Both the position numbers and the translations under genes were made by a program. From positions 186,001 through 250,000 of the forward strand of contig JAEYPR010000010.1 in the NCBI GenBank assembly GCA_023410535.1: 64,000 nucleotides of DNA, read 5' to 3'. Within the stretch, counting starts at the first letter, position 1. Each line of letters opens with the position of its first letter. Of this stretch, positions 51,024 through 59,913 are shown in pieces. Under the pieces are notes generated by a model. It ran no database searches, was not told the origin of the DNA, and worked only from the letters and a program-made list of their open reading frames with translations. The stretch comes from Bacillota bacterium. GTDB lineage: Bacteria > Bacillota > UBA4882 > UBA8346.

Positions 51024-51301
51024 ATTAATTGGCGGTTGGGGATTGTGTCATTTGCCAAAATCATTTTGGATACTTGCAAAATTAGATTGGCATGTTCCAA
51101 AATAATTTTGGCAGCTGCCCCAACCATTTTGGCTGATGCCAAAACTACTTTGGCGCTATCCAAAACCATTTTGGATTGATCTAAGATCATTTTGGCATTG
51201 TCCAAAACCATTTTGGATTTGTGCAAAACGATTTTGGCAACATCCAAAACGATTTTGGCATCCATAACCATTGCTTGCGCAAAAAATTGTCTCGCCTCCA
51301 C
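50987..51301 (-). CDS. Putative heptad-repeat protein encoded by the 21-bp array
   Basis: 104 codons from a GTG at 51301, with GAGGAG about 11 bases upstream. Residues 14-85 are ten 7-residue units of the form A/S-K-hydrophobic-V/I-L-D/E/Q/A-x (for example AKIVLDV, SKMVLDN), predicting one long amphipathic helix. Changes between units mostly conserve residue class (Met/Ile/Val/Leu; Val/Ile; Ala/Ser; TTG/TTA), which argues for selection on protein. The 3' end overlaps the convergent DnaA domain I gene by 37 bases. It could instead be non-coding DNA whose period leaves a frame open. Confidence 0.5.
   Translation of the reverse strand: MEARQFFAQAMVMDAKIVLDVAKIVLHKSKMVLDNAKMILDQSKMVLDSAKVVLASAKMVGAAAKIILEHANLILQVSKMILANDTIPNRQLIQYQRCCATNST
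51055..51264. repeat. 21-bp tandem array of imperfect CCAAAAnnnTTTTGG palindromes
   Basis: Ten units with an exact 21-base period, each centred on a 15-bp near-palindrome (CCAAAA-nnn-TTTTGG), two helical turns apart. Best units: 51160-51174, 51202-51216 and 51244-51258. Mismatches in the arms (for example unit 51181-51201) are not compensated in the opposite arm, which weakens a purely structural role. Confidence 0.88.
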
Positions 51302-51358
51302 CAGCGTAAATCTCCTCTATATCACTTCTAGCTCTCGTTGTTCACAAACAATTATTCG

Positions 51359-51387
51359 TTGACTATATGGAATTAACATGTTATACT
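51359..51387 (+). promoter_or_regulatory. Sigma-A promoter of the 51452 gene
   Basis: TTGACT (51359-51364), a 17-bp spacer and TATACT (51382-51387), 65 bases before the ATG. Confidence 0.75.
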
Positions 51388-51451
51388 ATACTCATAGCAA
51401 ACCTTTCCGGAACGGGTTCGTCTATCTAATACGTTTATTGGAGGTAACCTA

Positions 51452-51823
51452 ATGTATCAGGAAATCAACGAAACAACCGCTGCAACCCCGGCCCTGGTGA
51501 AAAAACGCAAGGTCCCTCGGACGTTTGAAGCGCAACTGTTACAAGCGTCCGAACTGCTCGGCGGCATTCAAGCCAATACCGAGCAGATGATCGCGCTCGG
51601 CTTTGATACCGATTTTGTGTCCCAACTCCATGCTTATTACCAAAATACCATCGATACCCACTCCGAACAACTGGCGCACAAAGCGCGAATGATGGAAAAG
51701 ACCAGGGAATGTCAGGTTAATTTGGAAAATCTGAATGTTCTCTATCGAAAGGTCCGGAAGCGAATCAAGTTGGAGTTGCCGAGGGAGGCCTGGCGGGAGT
51801 ACGGAATTGTGAATGAGCGGTAA
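51452..51823 (+). CDS. Hypothetical helical protein (123 aa)
   Basis: ATG with TTGGAGGTAACCTA upstream, a strong promoter before it and a strong terminator after it, so clearly an expressed single gene. 123 residues, mostly helical and charged, no membrane segment; a basic patch (KKRKVPR) near residue 17 and a conserved-looking C-terminal YRKVRKRIKLELPREAWREYG. No family recognised. Confidence 0.75.
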   Translation: MYQEINETTAATPALVKKRKVPRTFEAQLLQASELLGGIQANTEQMIALGFDTDFVSQLHAYYQNTIDTHSEQLAHKARMMEKTRECQVNLENLNVLYRKVRKRIKLELPREAWREYGIVNER

Positions 51824-51837
51824 GCTCCTTACAATTA

Positions 51838-51875
51838 GGGCTGACCCAAATTTTTTAGGTCAGCCCCACTTTTTT
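51838..51875 (+). terminator. Terminator of the 51452 gene
   Basis: GGGCTGACC (51838-51846) pairs with GGTCAGCCC (51858-51866), followed by CACTTTTTT. Confidence 0.9.
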
Positions 51876-51912
51876 GCAATCTCATTTTAGCTTATTTGAC
51901 CAGTGACGCTGC

Positions 51913-54099
51913 TCAACGTTTCGCCGTCAGATTCGCTTTCAAAGCCTCAATCTGTTGCGCCGTCATCCCGCCCGACAACAGATATTTCTGCGCGGCGGCG
52001 GCGAGATCCGTCTTATCTAAGTCAGCGGTTCCGGCAATCACTTTGAGCATTTCCAGAACATCACCGGTAATCACTTGGTACTTGTCGGTACCTTTCTGGA
52101 CGCCATAATAATTGATATAGCTTTGCATGTAATCTTCAACGATCTCATTTTTCGTAGCGCCCATTAAGGATTCAAGAAACGCCGCGAAGAAGCCGGCCCG
52201 GTCCTTGCCTTCGGTGCAATGGAAGAGATAAGGTCCTTGATTCTCCGCCATAAACACCAAACCTTTGACAACGCTCGCTTTAAACTCGGCGCTGCCATAG
52301 GCGAGACCCATATTCAAACATAACACCCGGTTATTTTTAACCAATTCGGCATAATACGGGGAAGCGAAATCTTTGGCGGCAAGGTGGGTCTTGATATTTT
52401 CGGTTGAATCGGCTAAATTGACGACCGTATTGACTTTTGCTTCCTGAATCAGCTTATCGGCGGTCGCAGCGCGGCCCAGTTCGTTATTGATCGGGCTGGA
52501 ACTGCGATACAACACGGATTTGGCGATATTGCCCACCGTGACATTGCGGAAATTGGCGAATACCGCATCGGAAGCATAATCGGCGCGGTTATTGGTTCGT
52601 TTCAGCTTCCGGATCTCATATTGGGTGAGATACTCCCCGCGACCGGTCAGCATGATCGTAACCTGATCGCCGACTTTGACGCGGGCGATCTCATTCAGCT
52701 TGCCGTAGTTGACACAAACCGCGATGTTGGTCTGACCCGGATAAGCGCGAACCAACGGTTTGCCGGCATCGACATAGTAGCCGTCCAGGAACGGCGCTTC
52801 CAGCACAAAGCCGTTGTTAAAGATCGCCGTTACCATATCGCCCGCTTTAAACCCTAATTTGGCGAAATCCTCGATGGCAATCTCGGTGACGGCGTGTCCG
52901 TATTTTTCGATCTCTTTCACCTTACCGGCAATGCTAGGGGTTTTATAGACGGAGGCCGCTGACAGTTTATTTTTCAGCGCAGTAAGCTCCGCCGCGGTCA
53001 TTCCGTATTTTTTCAGATAGTTTTCCGTGGCGACAGCCAGATTCACGCCGGAAATATTGGCGCCTTTGGGATATCCGCACACCACCGTAGTCAACGAAGT
53101 GACGATATTGCTGTTGGCGATAGAGGTATATTGCTCGCTCCCGTTTTTCACGCCGTAATAGTTCTCATAGGTCGTCATATAATCGGCGACGACTTCGTCA
53201 AGTTTGGCGCCCATCAGCGCTTCCAACAGCGCGCTGACAAATCCGGCGCGGTCTTTGCCTTCGGTGCAGTGAATCAAATACGGTCCGTTATTTTTGCTTA
53301 AGAAACGGAGGCCCTCGGCTAATTTCTTCCCGAAGTCATCCCCGGCGATATTTACATCCATATTCAACGGTTTCACTTTGCCGGCTTCGTAAAGGGACTT
53401 ATAGTAGTCGGAAGCGAAATCCTTGGCGCCGAAAAAGCCTTTGATTTCTTGATCCGAATCCGACAAATTCAGCACAGTGGCGATTCCGACTGCTTTCGCC
53501 AGGTCATTGGCATAGGCGGCGCGACCCAATTCGTTATTGACCGGGCTGCTGCTGCGGTATAAAACCGCGGGTTTAATGCCACTCGTTGTAATGCTGCGGA
53601 AGTTGGCAAAGATCGAATCCGTTGCATAATCGGCGCGCACATTGGTGCGTTTCAACTGACGCAGCTGATATTCCGCGAGATAACCTTCCTTTTCCACCAA
53701 TGCGAAGGCTACTTTATCGCCGACTTTGACATTGTATTTGGTGGAAAAATTACCCATGTTGATGGCGACAATCAGTAAATTGCCGGCCTTATCGTCCCGT
53801 ACGACCAGACTTCCGGTATCGACATCGCTATACGATGTACAGAAAGGGATTTTCAGTATGTACGTATTGGAGAACGTACTCACTGTAACTTTGAGGATAT
53901 CCCCCAATTGGTACCCCGCGTCATAAAGGGCCTTCGGTTTAACATCCAGCGTCAGGTTGCCGTACTTTTGCACCTCGGCAACCTTTCCCACGACATTGAC
54001 GTTGGTGTCGGCGGCATTGACCGTCAACGACAATGAGAACGCCAATACCATCACTGCGATCAATAACAGGGAAATAATTCGTTTTGCCTGTCTCATCAA
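51913..54099 (-). CDS. Secreted protein with two tandem (beta-barrel + tyrosine phosphatase) units
   Basis: 728 residues with a clear signal peptide (basic start, ISLLLIAVMVLAFSLSLTVNA, predicted cut near residue 30). Two repeats follow (about 32-375 and 390-728). Each starts with a domain resembling the C-terminal barrel of SAM hydroxide adenosyltransferases (for example PFCTSYSDVDTGSLVV, INMGNFSTKYNVKVGD). Each continues with a Y_phosphatase3 domain with an intact P-loop HCTEGKDRAG (CX5R). Both active sites look functional. Possible targets are phosphotyrosine or phosphoinositide-like substrates outside the membrane. Preceded by its own leader hairpin. Confidence 0.85.
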   Translation of the reverse strand: MMRQAKRIISLLLIAVMVLAFSLSLTVNAADTNVNVVGKVAEVQKYGNLTLDVKPKALYDAGYQLGDILKVTVSTFSNTYILKIPFCTSYSDVDTGSLVVRDDKAGNLLIVAINMGNFSTKYNVKVGDKVAFALVEKEGYLAEYQLRQLKRTNVRADYATDSIFANFRSITTSGIKPAVLYRSSSPVNNELGRAAYANDLAKAVGIATVLNLSDSDQEIKGFFGAKDFASDYYKSLYEAGKVKPLNMDVNIAGDDFGKKLAEGLRFLSKNNGPYLIHCTEGKDRAGFVSALLEALMGAKLDEVVADYMTTYENYYGVKNGSEQYTSIANSNIVTSLTTVVCGYPKGANISGVNLAVATENYLKKYGMTAAELTALKNKLSAASVYKTPSIAGKVKEIEKYGHAVTEIAIEDFAKLGFKAGDMVTAIFNNGFVLEAPFLDGYYVDAGKPLVRAYPGQTNIAVCVNYGKLNEIARVKVGDQVTIMLTGRGEYLTQYEIRKLKRTNNRADYASDAVFANFRNVTVGNIAKSVLYRSSSPINNELGRAATADKLIQEAKVNTVVNLADSTENIKTHLAAKDFASPYYAELVKNNRVLCLNMGLAYGSAEFKASVVKGLVFMAENQGPYLFHCTEGKDRAGFFAAFLESLMGATKNEIVEDYMQSYINYYGVQKGTDKYQVITGDVLEMLKVIAGTADLDKTDLAAAAQKYLLSGGMTAQQIEALKANLTAKR

Positions 54100-54137
54100 T
54101 TTTCCTCCTTTAAAATTTGTCGAATGGCTCGTAATGC

Positions 54138-54168
54138 AAAAAAATGTTCCCCGTTCCGGAACGGGAAC
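54138..54168 (-). terminator. Terminator-like hairpin in the phosphatase leader
   Basis: GTTCCCGTTCC/GGAACGGGGAAC (54146-54168) followed by ATTTTTTT on the minus strand, about 40 bases before the phosphatase ATG and well after the purE terminator. It may be an attenuator of the phosphatase gene. Confidence 0.65.
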
Positions 54169-54297
54169 CTTCCTTGTCTACAAACAGAAAATTTTCGATG
54201 TCAGCTAGCAATTTCCTGCTGAAATTAAAATACAGATAATAATTTCTTTATCCGTTCTTAATGATTATTTAATCTATAATACGGAAGTAAATATAAA

Positions 54298-54320
54298 AAA
54301 CACCCCGCATGGAGGTGTTC
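54298..54320 (-). terminator. Terminator after purE (end of pyr operon)
   Basis: AACACCTC-catgc-GGGGTGTT stem followed by TTTTATAT on the minus strand, about 20 bases after the purE stop. Confidence 0.85.
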
Positions 54321-54336
54321 GCTCTGATTATTACGA

Positions 54337-54864
54337 CTAACCCTTTTTCTCTTCTTTTTGCTTCAAATATTCCTTATACCCGATCTCCTGTAGCAAGACC
54401 GACTTATCATTGACCTCTTTGGCCAATTTCTTCTTATACTCCACCATCTTACGCCGGAGTTCGGAGTCAATCGCTCCCAGCATTTGCACGGCCAATAGAC
54501 CGGCATTTTTCGCTCCGTTGATACTGACCGTCGCCACCGGAATCCCGCTCGGCATCTGGACAATGGAATACAACGAATCGACGCCGTCAAGGGTACTCGT
54601 CTTCACCGGGACGCCGATCACCGGTAGCGGCGTCATCGCCGCCAAGACGCCGGGCAAATGAGCGGCGCCGCCGGCGCCGGCGATGATCACTTCCAGTCCC
54701 CGTTCCAACGCGGTGGCGGCGTATTCAATCGCCCGTTTCGGCGAACGATGCGCCGAGATGACCGAGATTTCATAATCGACGCCAAACTCTTCCAATACTT
54801 CTGCAGCTTGCTTCATCAACGGCAGGTCGCTGTCACTGCCCATTACAATTCCGACGAACGGCAT
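54337..54864 (-). CDS. purE: N5-carboxyaminoimidazole ribonucleotide mutase
   Basis: Class I PurE, about 175 residues: VGIVMGSDSDLPLMK at the start, ISAHRSPKRA (catalytic region) and the GAGGAAHLPGVLAAMTPLPVIGVP core. ATG 54864 has GGGAGTGGG upstream. It follows pyrD by about 70 bases, away from the pur operon; no purK follows. Confidence 0.95.
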   Translation of the reverse strand: MPFVGIVMGSDSDLPLMKQAAEVLEEFGVDYEISVISAHRSPKRAIEYAATALERGLEVIIAGAGGAAHLPGVLAAMTPLPVIGVPVKTSTLDGVDSLYSIVQMPSGIPVATVSINGAKNAGLLAVQMLGAIDSELRRKMVEYKKKLAKEVNDKSVLLQEIGYKEYLKQKEEKKG

Positions 54865-54932
54865 AATTCCCACTCCCGTATTTAGATTTTATCGCCATTT
54901 TTTGTTTATTCAAGCATGAGGTGCGTCCTGAG

Positions 54933-55850
54933 TTACTTTTGATGAGCAATTCCAATCAACTCGGTTACGTCAATCTTTGTTTGCTCAAGATAGCTTTGGA
55001 TGCCTTCAATAATCCGGACTGGCGTCTGCGGATCCCGGAAGGTTCCGCTGCCGACGGCGACCGCGCTGGCGCCGGCCATGATGAACTCCAACGCATCGTT
55101 GGCCGAAGTGATCCCGCCCATCCCAATCAAAGGAACCGAAACCTTTTGATAGACTTGCCAGACCATCCGCAGCGCCACCGGTTTGATCGCCGGCCCCGAC
55201 AATCCGCCGACGGTATTCCCTAAGACCGGGCATTTCCTCCGGATATCAATCGCCATTCCCAATAATGTATTGATTAGACTAATACAGTCAGCTCCCGCCG
55301 CCTCGACTTGCCGGGCGATCAATGTGATGTCGGTGACATTGGGCGAAAGCTTCACAATTAACGGTTTGGTGGTGGCCTCCCTGACTGCTTGGGTAATCTC
55401 AAAGGCGCAGCGCGGGTCGGTGCCAAAGGCGATCCCGCCCTCTTTCACGTTGGGACAGGAGATATTGAGCTCGTATCCGGAGACTTCAGCGTAATCATTT
55501 AGTCGTTCAACCACGCCAACATACTCGGCGATCGTCTTGCCAACCACATTGACAATGACCGGCGTCTGATATTGCCGCAAGAACGGCAAAGCTTCCTTAA
55601 TAAAGTATTCCACGCCGGGGTTTTGAAGACCAATGGCATTTAACATGCCGGCCGGAGTTTCATAAACCCGGGGTGGCGGATTACCCGGCCACGGTTCAAG
55701 CGAAACGCCTTTGGTCACAACCGCCCCTACGACGTCCGGTGTGAAAAACGGTAAGTACTCCCGCCCGTACCCGTAGGTTCCGGAAGCGGGCAACACCGGA
55801 TTTTTCAGTTGTAATCCGGCAATGGTAACCGCTGACGAAGGAGATTTCAT
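54933..55850 (-). CDS. pyrD: Dihydroorotate dehydrogenase, catalytic subunit (class 1B)
   Basis: NAD-dependent form working with PyrK. 305 residues: N-terminal LKNPVLPASGTYGYG, ELNISCPNVKEGG with the catalytic cysteine at about 130, KLSPNVTDI and the FMN-binding GMGGITSANDALE. ATG overlaps the pyrK stop (ATGA). Confidence 0.96.
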   Translation of the reverse strand: MKSPSSAVTIAGLQLKNPVLPASGTYGYGREYLPFFTPDVVGAVVTKGVSLEPWPGNPPPRVYETPAGMLNAIGLQNPGVEYFIKEALPFLRQYQTPVIVNVVGKTIAEYVGVVERLNDYAEVSGYELNISCPNVKEGGIAFGTDPRCAFEITQAVREATTKPLIVKLSPNVTDITLIARQVEAAGADCISLINTLLGMAIDIRRKCPVLGNTVGGLSGPAIKPVALRMVWQVYQKVSVPLIGMGGITSANDALEFIMAGASAVAVGSGTFRDPQTPVRIIEGIQSYLEQTKIDVTELIGIAHQK

Positions 55851-56632
55851 TCCAGATCCACCTCCTTCAGATCGAAAACCGGCCCATCCATGCAGACCCG
55901 GCTGTAACCATGTTTACTTTTGCAGACACAACCCAAGCAGGCGCCGACCCCGCAAGCCATATAGGACTCCAACGATACTTGCCCGGCGATTCCGGCCTCA
56001 AGTCCGATCCGTTGAATCGCTTGCAACATCGGGGTAGGTCCGCAGGCCGCCAGAAAATCAAAAGGGGTCTCACCAAGCTTCGCAAGCAACGCGGTTGTCA
56101 CCAACCCCTGGCCGCCATAACTCCCATCCTCGGTCACCGGAAACAGCTCAATCCCCAGCCCATTCCAACGCGCCAACTCCAACAGATCGCTCCGGGAACG
56201 CCCACCGTAGAACAAGCTGATCCGGCAACCGGGCCGCTCTTGCACCAACTTTTGAGCCAGGCAATACATTGGCGGCATGCCGACACCGCCGGCAATTAAG
56301 GCGATATTCCGGGCTGATTCCGGCACTTGAAACCCATTGCCCACCGGACCAAAGACCGTCAATAACTCCCCGGTTTGTTTGGCGGCCAGCATTCCGGTTC
56401 CCCGGCCGACCGCCTTAAAAATAAACGCGACGGTTCCAGGCTGCCGATCAATCCGGTAAATACTGATCGGGCGCGCCAACAACGGATCAAGGCTGTCCGG
56501 CTCCGCTACCCGGACCTCAATGAACTGTCCCGGAACCGCCTGTGCGGCGATGGTCGGAGCCAGCAATTCAAAATGATAATAGCCGGAACCGAGGATCTCC
56601 GCTTGCTGAATTAGTGCTTGAACCTGTATCAT
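55847..56632 (-). CDS. pyrK: Dihydroorotate dehydrogenase electron-transfer subunit
   Basis: FAD and [2Fe-2S] subunit passing electrons from PyrD to NAD+. About 261 residues: FAD motif RPISIYRID, NAD domain GGVGMPPMYCLAQ, and C-terminal 2Fe-2S cysteines in ESYMACGVGACLGCVCKSK plus the later RVCMDGP. ATG 56632 is preferred because GAGG lies five bases before it; ATG 56647 overlaps carB. Confidence 0.94.
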   Translation of the reverse strand: MIQVQALIQQAEILGSGYYHFELLAPTIAAQAVPGQFIEVRVAEPDSLDPLLARPISIYRIDRQPGTVAFIFKAVGRGTGMLAAKQTGELLTVFGPVGNGFQVPESARNIALIAGGVGMPPMYCLAQKLVQERPGCRISLFYGGRSRSDLLELARWNGLGIELFPVTEDGSYGGQGLVTTALLAKLGETPFDFLAACGPTPMLQAIQRIGLEAGIAGQVSLESYMACGVGACLGCVCKSKHGYSRVCMDGPVFDLKEVDLE

Positions 56633-56643
56633 CGTCGCCTCGT

Positions 56644-59600
56644 TCATAATAATTGTTTATTCCGGTAACCCCGAAAATCCTGAATCGGCAGGACGCTATT
56701 GGGTTCTTTCCCTTCCTCCAGCGCCAGTAGAACTTGCAAAAAGGCGGTTACGGTATCCAGCGAGGTCAGACAAGGAATATTATGCTCAACCGAAGCGCGG
56801 CGAATTTTGAACCCATCCCGTTCCGGTTCCTTCCCGCGGGTAATGGTATTCACCAGCAACTGCACTTCGCCGTTTTTAATCGCATCCATGATATTGGGCG
56901 AATCTTCGTCAATTTTGTTCAACTTGATCACCGGTACGCCGCGGACCCGGAGGTAAGCGGCAGTCCCCATGGTCGCCATAATTCGGAAGCCGCGCTCCGA
57001 CAACTTCTGCAACAGCGGCAACGCTTCCGCTTTATCGCGGTCGGAGAGGGTCGCCAAGATCGTGCCGCCGCGCGGCAGGTTAAATCCGGCGGCAATGAAC
57101 GCTTTATACAGCGCCCCGGGATAGGTTGGATCGACCCCCATCACCTCGCCGGTCGACTTCATCTCCGGCCCAAGCGAGATATCCACCTGGGTCAGTTTTT
57201 GGAATGAGAAGACCGGCGCCTTGACGGCAATCAGTTTGGCCTCGGGCCATAAGCCGCCCGCATAACCCTGTTCGTGCAGGGACTGGCCTAACACCGCTTT
57301 GGTCGCGACCTGCACCATCGGGATTCCGGTAATCTTGCTCATAAAAGGAACCGTCCGGCTGGAGCGGGGATTCACTTCGATACAGTAGACCTCTTCGTCG
57401 GTCATGACAAACTGTATATTGATCAAGCCGACAACCTTTAAGGCTTTGGCAAACTTCATGGTATAGTTTAAGATCTTTTCCTGCTCTTCCATACTTAAGT
57501 GTTGACTGGGGTAGATGGCGATGGAGTCGCCGGAGTGGACTCCCGCCCGTTCCAGATGCTCCATGATTCCCGGAATCAACACATTCGTGCCGTCGCAGAT
57601 GGCGTCAACTTCACATTCCCGGCCGGAGACGTAACGGTCGACCAGCACCGGATGCTCCGGTGAAGCCTTCACGGCCCGGTTCAGGTAATCACGGAGTTCG
57701 TCCAGATTATAGACGATCTCCATCGCCCGCCCCCCCAACACGTATGAGGGTCGCACCAACACCGGGAACCCGATCGCTTCGGCGACTTGCAACGCTTCTT
57801 CGGACGAGACCACCGTCCGGCCTTCCGGTTTCGGGATACCTAACTCGACCAGTAACTTATCAAAACGCTTGCGGTCCTCCGCTAAGTCAATCGAATCAAC
57901 CGACGTGCCGAGGATCGTAATCCCGGCTTTTTCCAATTTGGCCGCTAAGTTAATGGCCGTTTGGCCGCCAAACTGCACGATAACTCCTTCCGGCTGTTCC
58001 AACTCCAGGATATGCAACACATCCTCGACGGTCAACGGCTCGAAATAAAGCCGGTCGCCGGTATCAAAGTCGGTACTGACGGTCTCCGGGTTGTTATTGA
58101 TGATAATCGCTTCAACCCCCGCCTGTTTTAAGGCCCAGACCGAGTGGACGCTACAGTAGTCAAATTCAATTCCTTGGCCGATCCGGATCGGGCCGGAGCC
58201 GATCACCGCAATCTTCCGTTTCGCGGTGGGGATTGCTTCATTCTCCTGATCGTAACAGGAGTAGAAGTACGGCGTTGCCGCTTCGAACTCGGCGGCGCAG
58301 GTATCCACCATCTTGTAGACCGGACGTAAATTATGCTCATACCGGAACTGACGCACTGTTTCTTCGGTAACCTTCGTCAGCCGGGCGATCTCGCGGTCCG
58401 AAAAACCCAGCTGTTTGGCGGCAGCCAGAACTGCGCTATTTTGATACCCTTCCGCTTGTAACCGTTGCTCCATTGTTACAATGTGCAACAGCTTTTTTAA
58501 GAAGAACGGGTCGACCTTGGTCCGCCGGTTCAAGTCTTCAATGCTGTAACCGCGGCGCAAACATTCCGCCAGTAAAAAGAGGCGCCGGTCGTCGGCGGCC
58601 ACAATGGCGGCTTCCAGCTCTTGATTGCTGATATCTTCAATGCCGGGCAACGACAGGCCGTATTGGCCGATCTCCAGGGAACGGACCGCTTTTAACAATC
58701 CCGCTTCCAACGAACGGTCAATCGCCATCACTTCGCCGGTGGCTTTCATTTGCGTGTTTAAGGTACGGTCGGCCAGATTGAACTTGTCAAACGGCCAACG
58801 CGGAATTTTGGTCACCACATAGTCCAAGGCCGGCTCAAACGAGGCATAGGTTTTGCCGGTGACGGCATTTTTAATCTCGTCCAGATGCAGTCCAACCGCG
58901 ATCTTGGCCGCCACTTTGGCGATGGGGTAACCGGTGGCCTTTGAGGCCAGGGCGCTCGAACGGCTCACCCGCGGATTCACTTCGATCACATAATATTGAA
59001 AACTATGCGGGTCCAAGGCAAATTGGACGTTACACCCGCCTTCGATCCCTAACGCCCGGATGATCTTCAACGCGGCGGCGCGCAACATTTGATACTCGCG
59101 ATCAGCCAGCGTTTGACTGGGCGCCACGACGATACTGTCGCCGGTGTGAATTCCGACCGGGTCGAAGTTTTCCATATTACAAACGGTGATACAGGCGTTG
59201 TTCGCATCCCGCATCACTTCATACTCAATTTCTTTATACCCGGCGATCGACTGTTCCAACAACACCTGAGTAATCGGACTCAATGTCAAACCACGGGTCG
59301 TGACCTCTTCCAATTCCGTCCGGTTATTGGCGAAGCCGCCGCCGCTGCCGCCCATGGTAAAGGCCGGGCGGATAATTAAGGGATAACCGACCCGGTCGGC
59401 AAATTCATAGGCTTCATCCAACTTGGATACGATCGCGCTCTCCGGAATCGGCTCGCCGATCTCTTGCATAGTCTGCTTAAAGAGATTGCGGTCTTCCGCT
59501 TTTTGAATTGCGGTTAAGGGCGTCCCAAGCAGGCGAACCTTAAACTCTTCGAGAATACCGGCCTCGGCCAATTTCACCGCCAAGTTCAATCCGACCTGAC

Positions 59601-59874
59601 CGCCCAAGGTAGGCAGCAAACCATCGGGCCGCTCTTTGGCAATGATATTGCGTAATGAATCCACGGTCAGCGGCTCAATATAAACCCGGTCCGCCATATT
59701 GGCGTCGGTCATGATCGTCGCGGGATTGGAATTGACCAGCACTACCGAGAGGCCTTCCTCCCGTAAAGAACGGCAAGCTTGGGTACCGGCGTAATCAAAC
59801 TCCGCCGCTTGACCGATGATGATCGGACCGGAGCCAATCACCATTACTTTTTTAAGCGTTTGATCTAAAGGCAT
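56644..59874 (-). CDS. carB: Carbamoyl-phosphate synthase large subunit
   Basis: About 1076 residues, two homologous ATP-grasp halves (about 1-400 and 550-935) and the C-terminal MGS-like allosteric domain (about 940-1060). Motifs: IGSGPIIIGQAAEFDYAG at the start, IGSGPIRIGQGIEFDYC in the second half, EVNPRVSRSSALASKATGYP. Supplies carbamoyl phosphate to PyrB. Start at ATG 59874 preferred over GTG 59886. Encoded inside the pyr operon, so probably pyrimidine-controlled. Confidence 0.96.
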   Translation of the reverse strand: MPLDQTLKKVMVIGSGPIIIGQAAEFDYAGTQACRSLREEGLSVVLVNSNPATIMTDANMADRVYIEPLTVDSLRNIIAKERPDGLLPTLGGQVGLNLAVKLAEAGILEEFKVRLLGTPLTAIQKAEDRNLFKQTMQEIGEPIPESAIVSKLDEAYEFADRVGYPLIIRPAFTMGGSGGGFANNRTELEEVTTRGLTLSPITQVLLEQSIAGYKEIEYEVMRDANNACITVCNMENFDPVGIHTGDSIVVAPSQTLADREYQMLRAAALKIIRALGIEGGCNVQFALDPHSFQYYVIEVNPRVSRSSALASKATGYPIAKVAAKIAVGLHLDEIKNAVTGKTYASFEPALDYVVTKIPRWPFDKFNLADRTLNTQMKATGEVMAIDRSLEAGLLKAVRSLEIGQYGLSLPGIEDISNQELEAAIVAADDRRLFLLAECLRRGYSIEDLNRRTKVDPFFLKKLLHIVTMEQRLQAEGYQNSAVLAAAKQLGFSDREIARLTKVTEETVRQFRYEHNLRPVYKMVDTCAAEFEAATPYFYSCYDQENEAIPTAKRKIAVIGSGPIRIGQGIEFDYCSVHSVWALKQAGVEAIIINNNPETVSTDFDTGDRLYFEPLTVEDVLHILELEQPEGVIVQFGGQTAINLAAKLEKAGITILGTSVDSIDLAEDRKRFDKLLVELGIPKPEGRTVVSSEEALQVAEAIGFPVLVRPSYVLGGRAMEIVYNLDELRDYLNRAVKASPEHPVLVDRYVSGRECEVDAICDGTNVLIPGIMEHLERAGVHSGDSIAIYPSQHLSMEEQEKILNYTMKFAKALKVVGLINIQFVMTDEEVYCIEVNPRSSRTVPFMSKITGIPMVQVATKAVLGQSLHEQGYAGGLWPEAKLIAVKAPVFSFQKLTQVDISLGPEMKSTGEVMGVDPTYPGALYKAFIAAGFNLPRGGTILATLSDRDKAEALPLLQKLSERGFRIMATMGTAAYLRVRGVPVIKLNKIDEDSPNIMDAIKNGEVQLLVNTITRGKEPERDGFKIRRASVEHNIPCLTSLDTVTAFLQVLLALEEGKEPNSVLPIQDFRGYRNKQLL

Positions 59875-59913
59875 GGTTTCACCCACTTGAAATTATTTTA
59901 ATCAAAACCTTGT

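Noticed and set aside
54658..54885. Plus-strand frames opposite purE and the pyr genes
   Set aside because: No RBS or family match; consistent with antisense frames of codon-biased genes.
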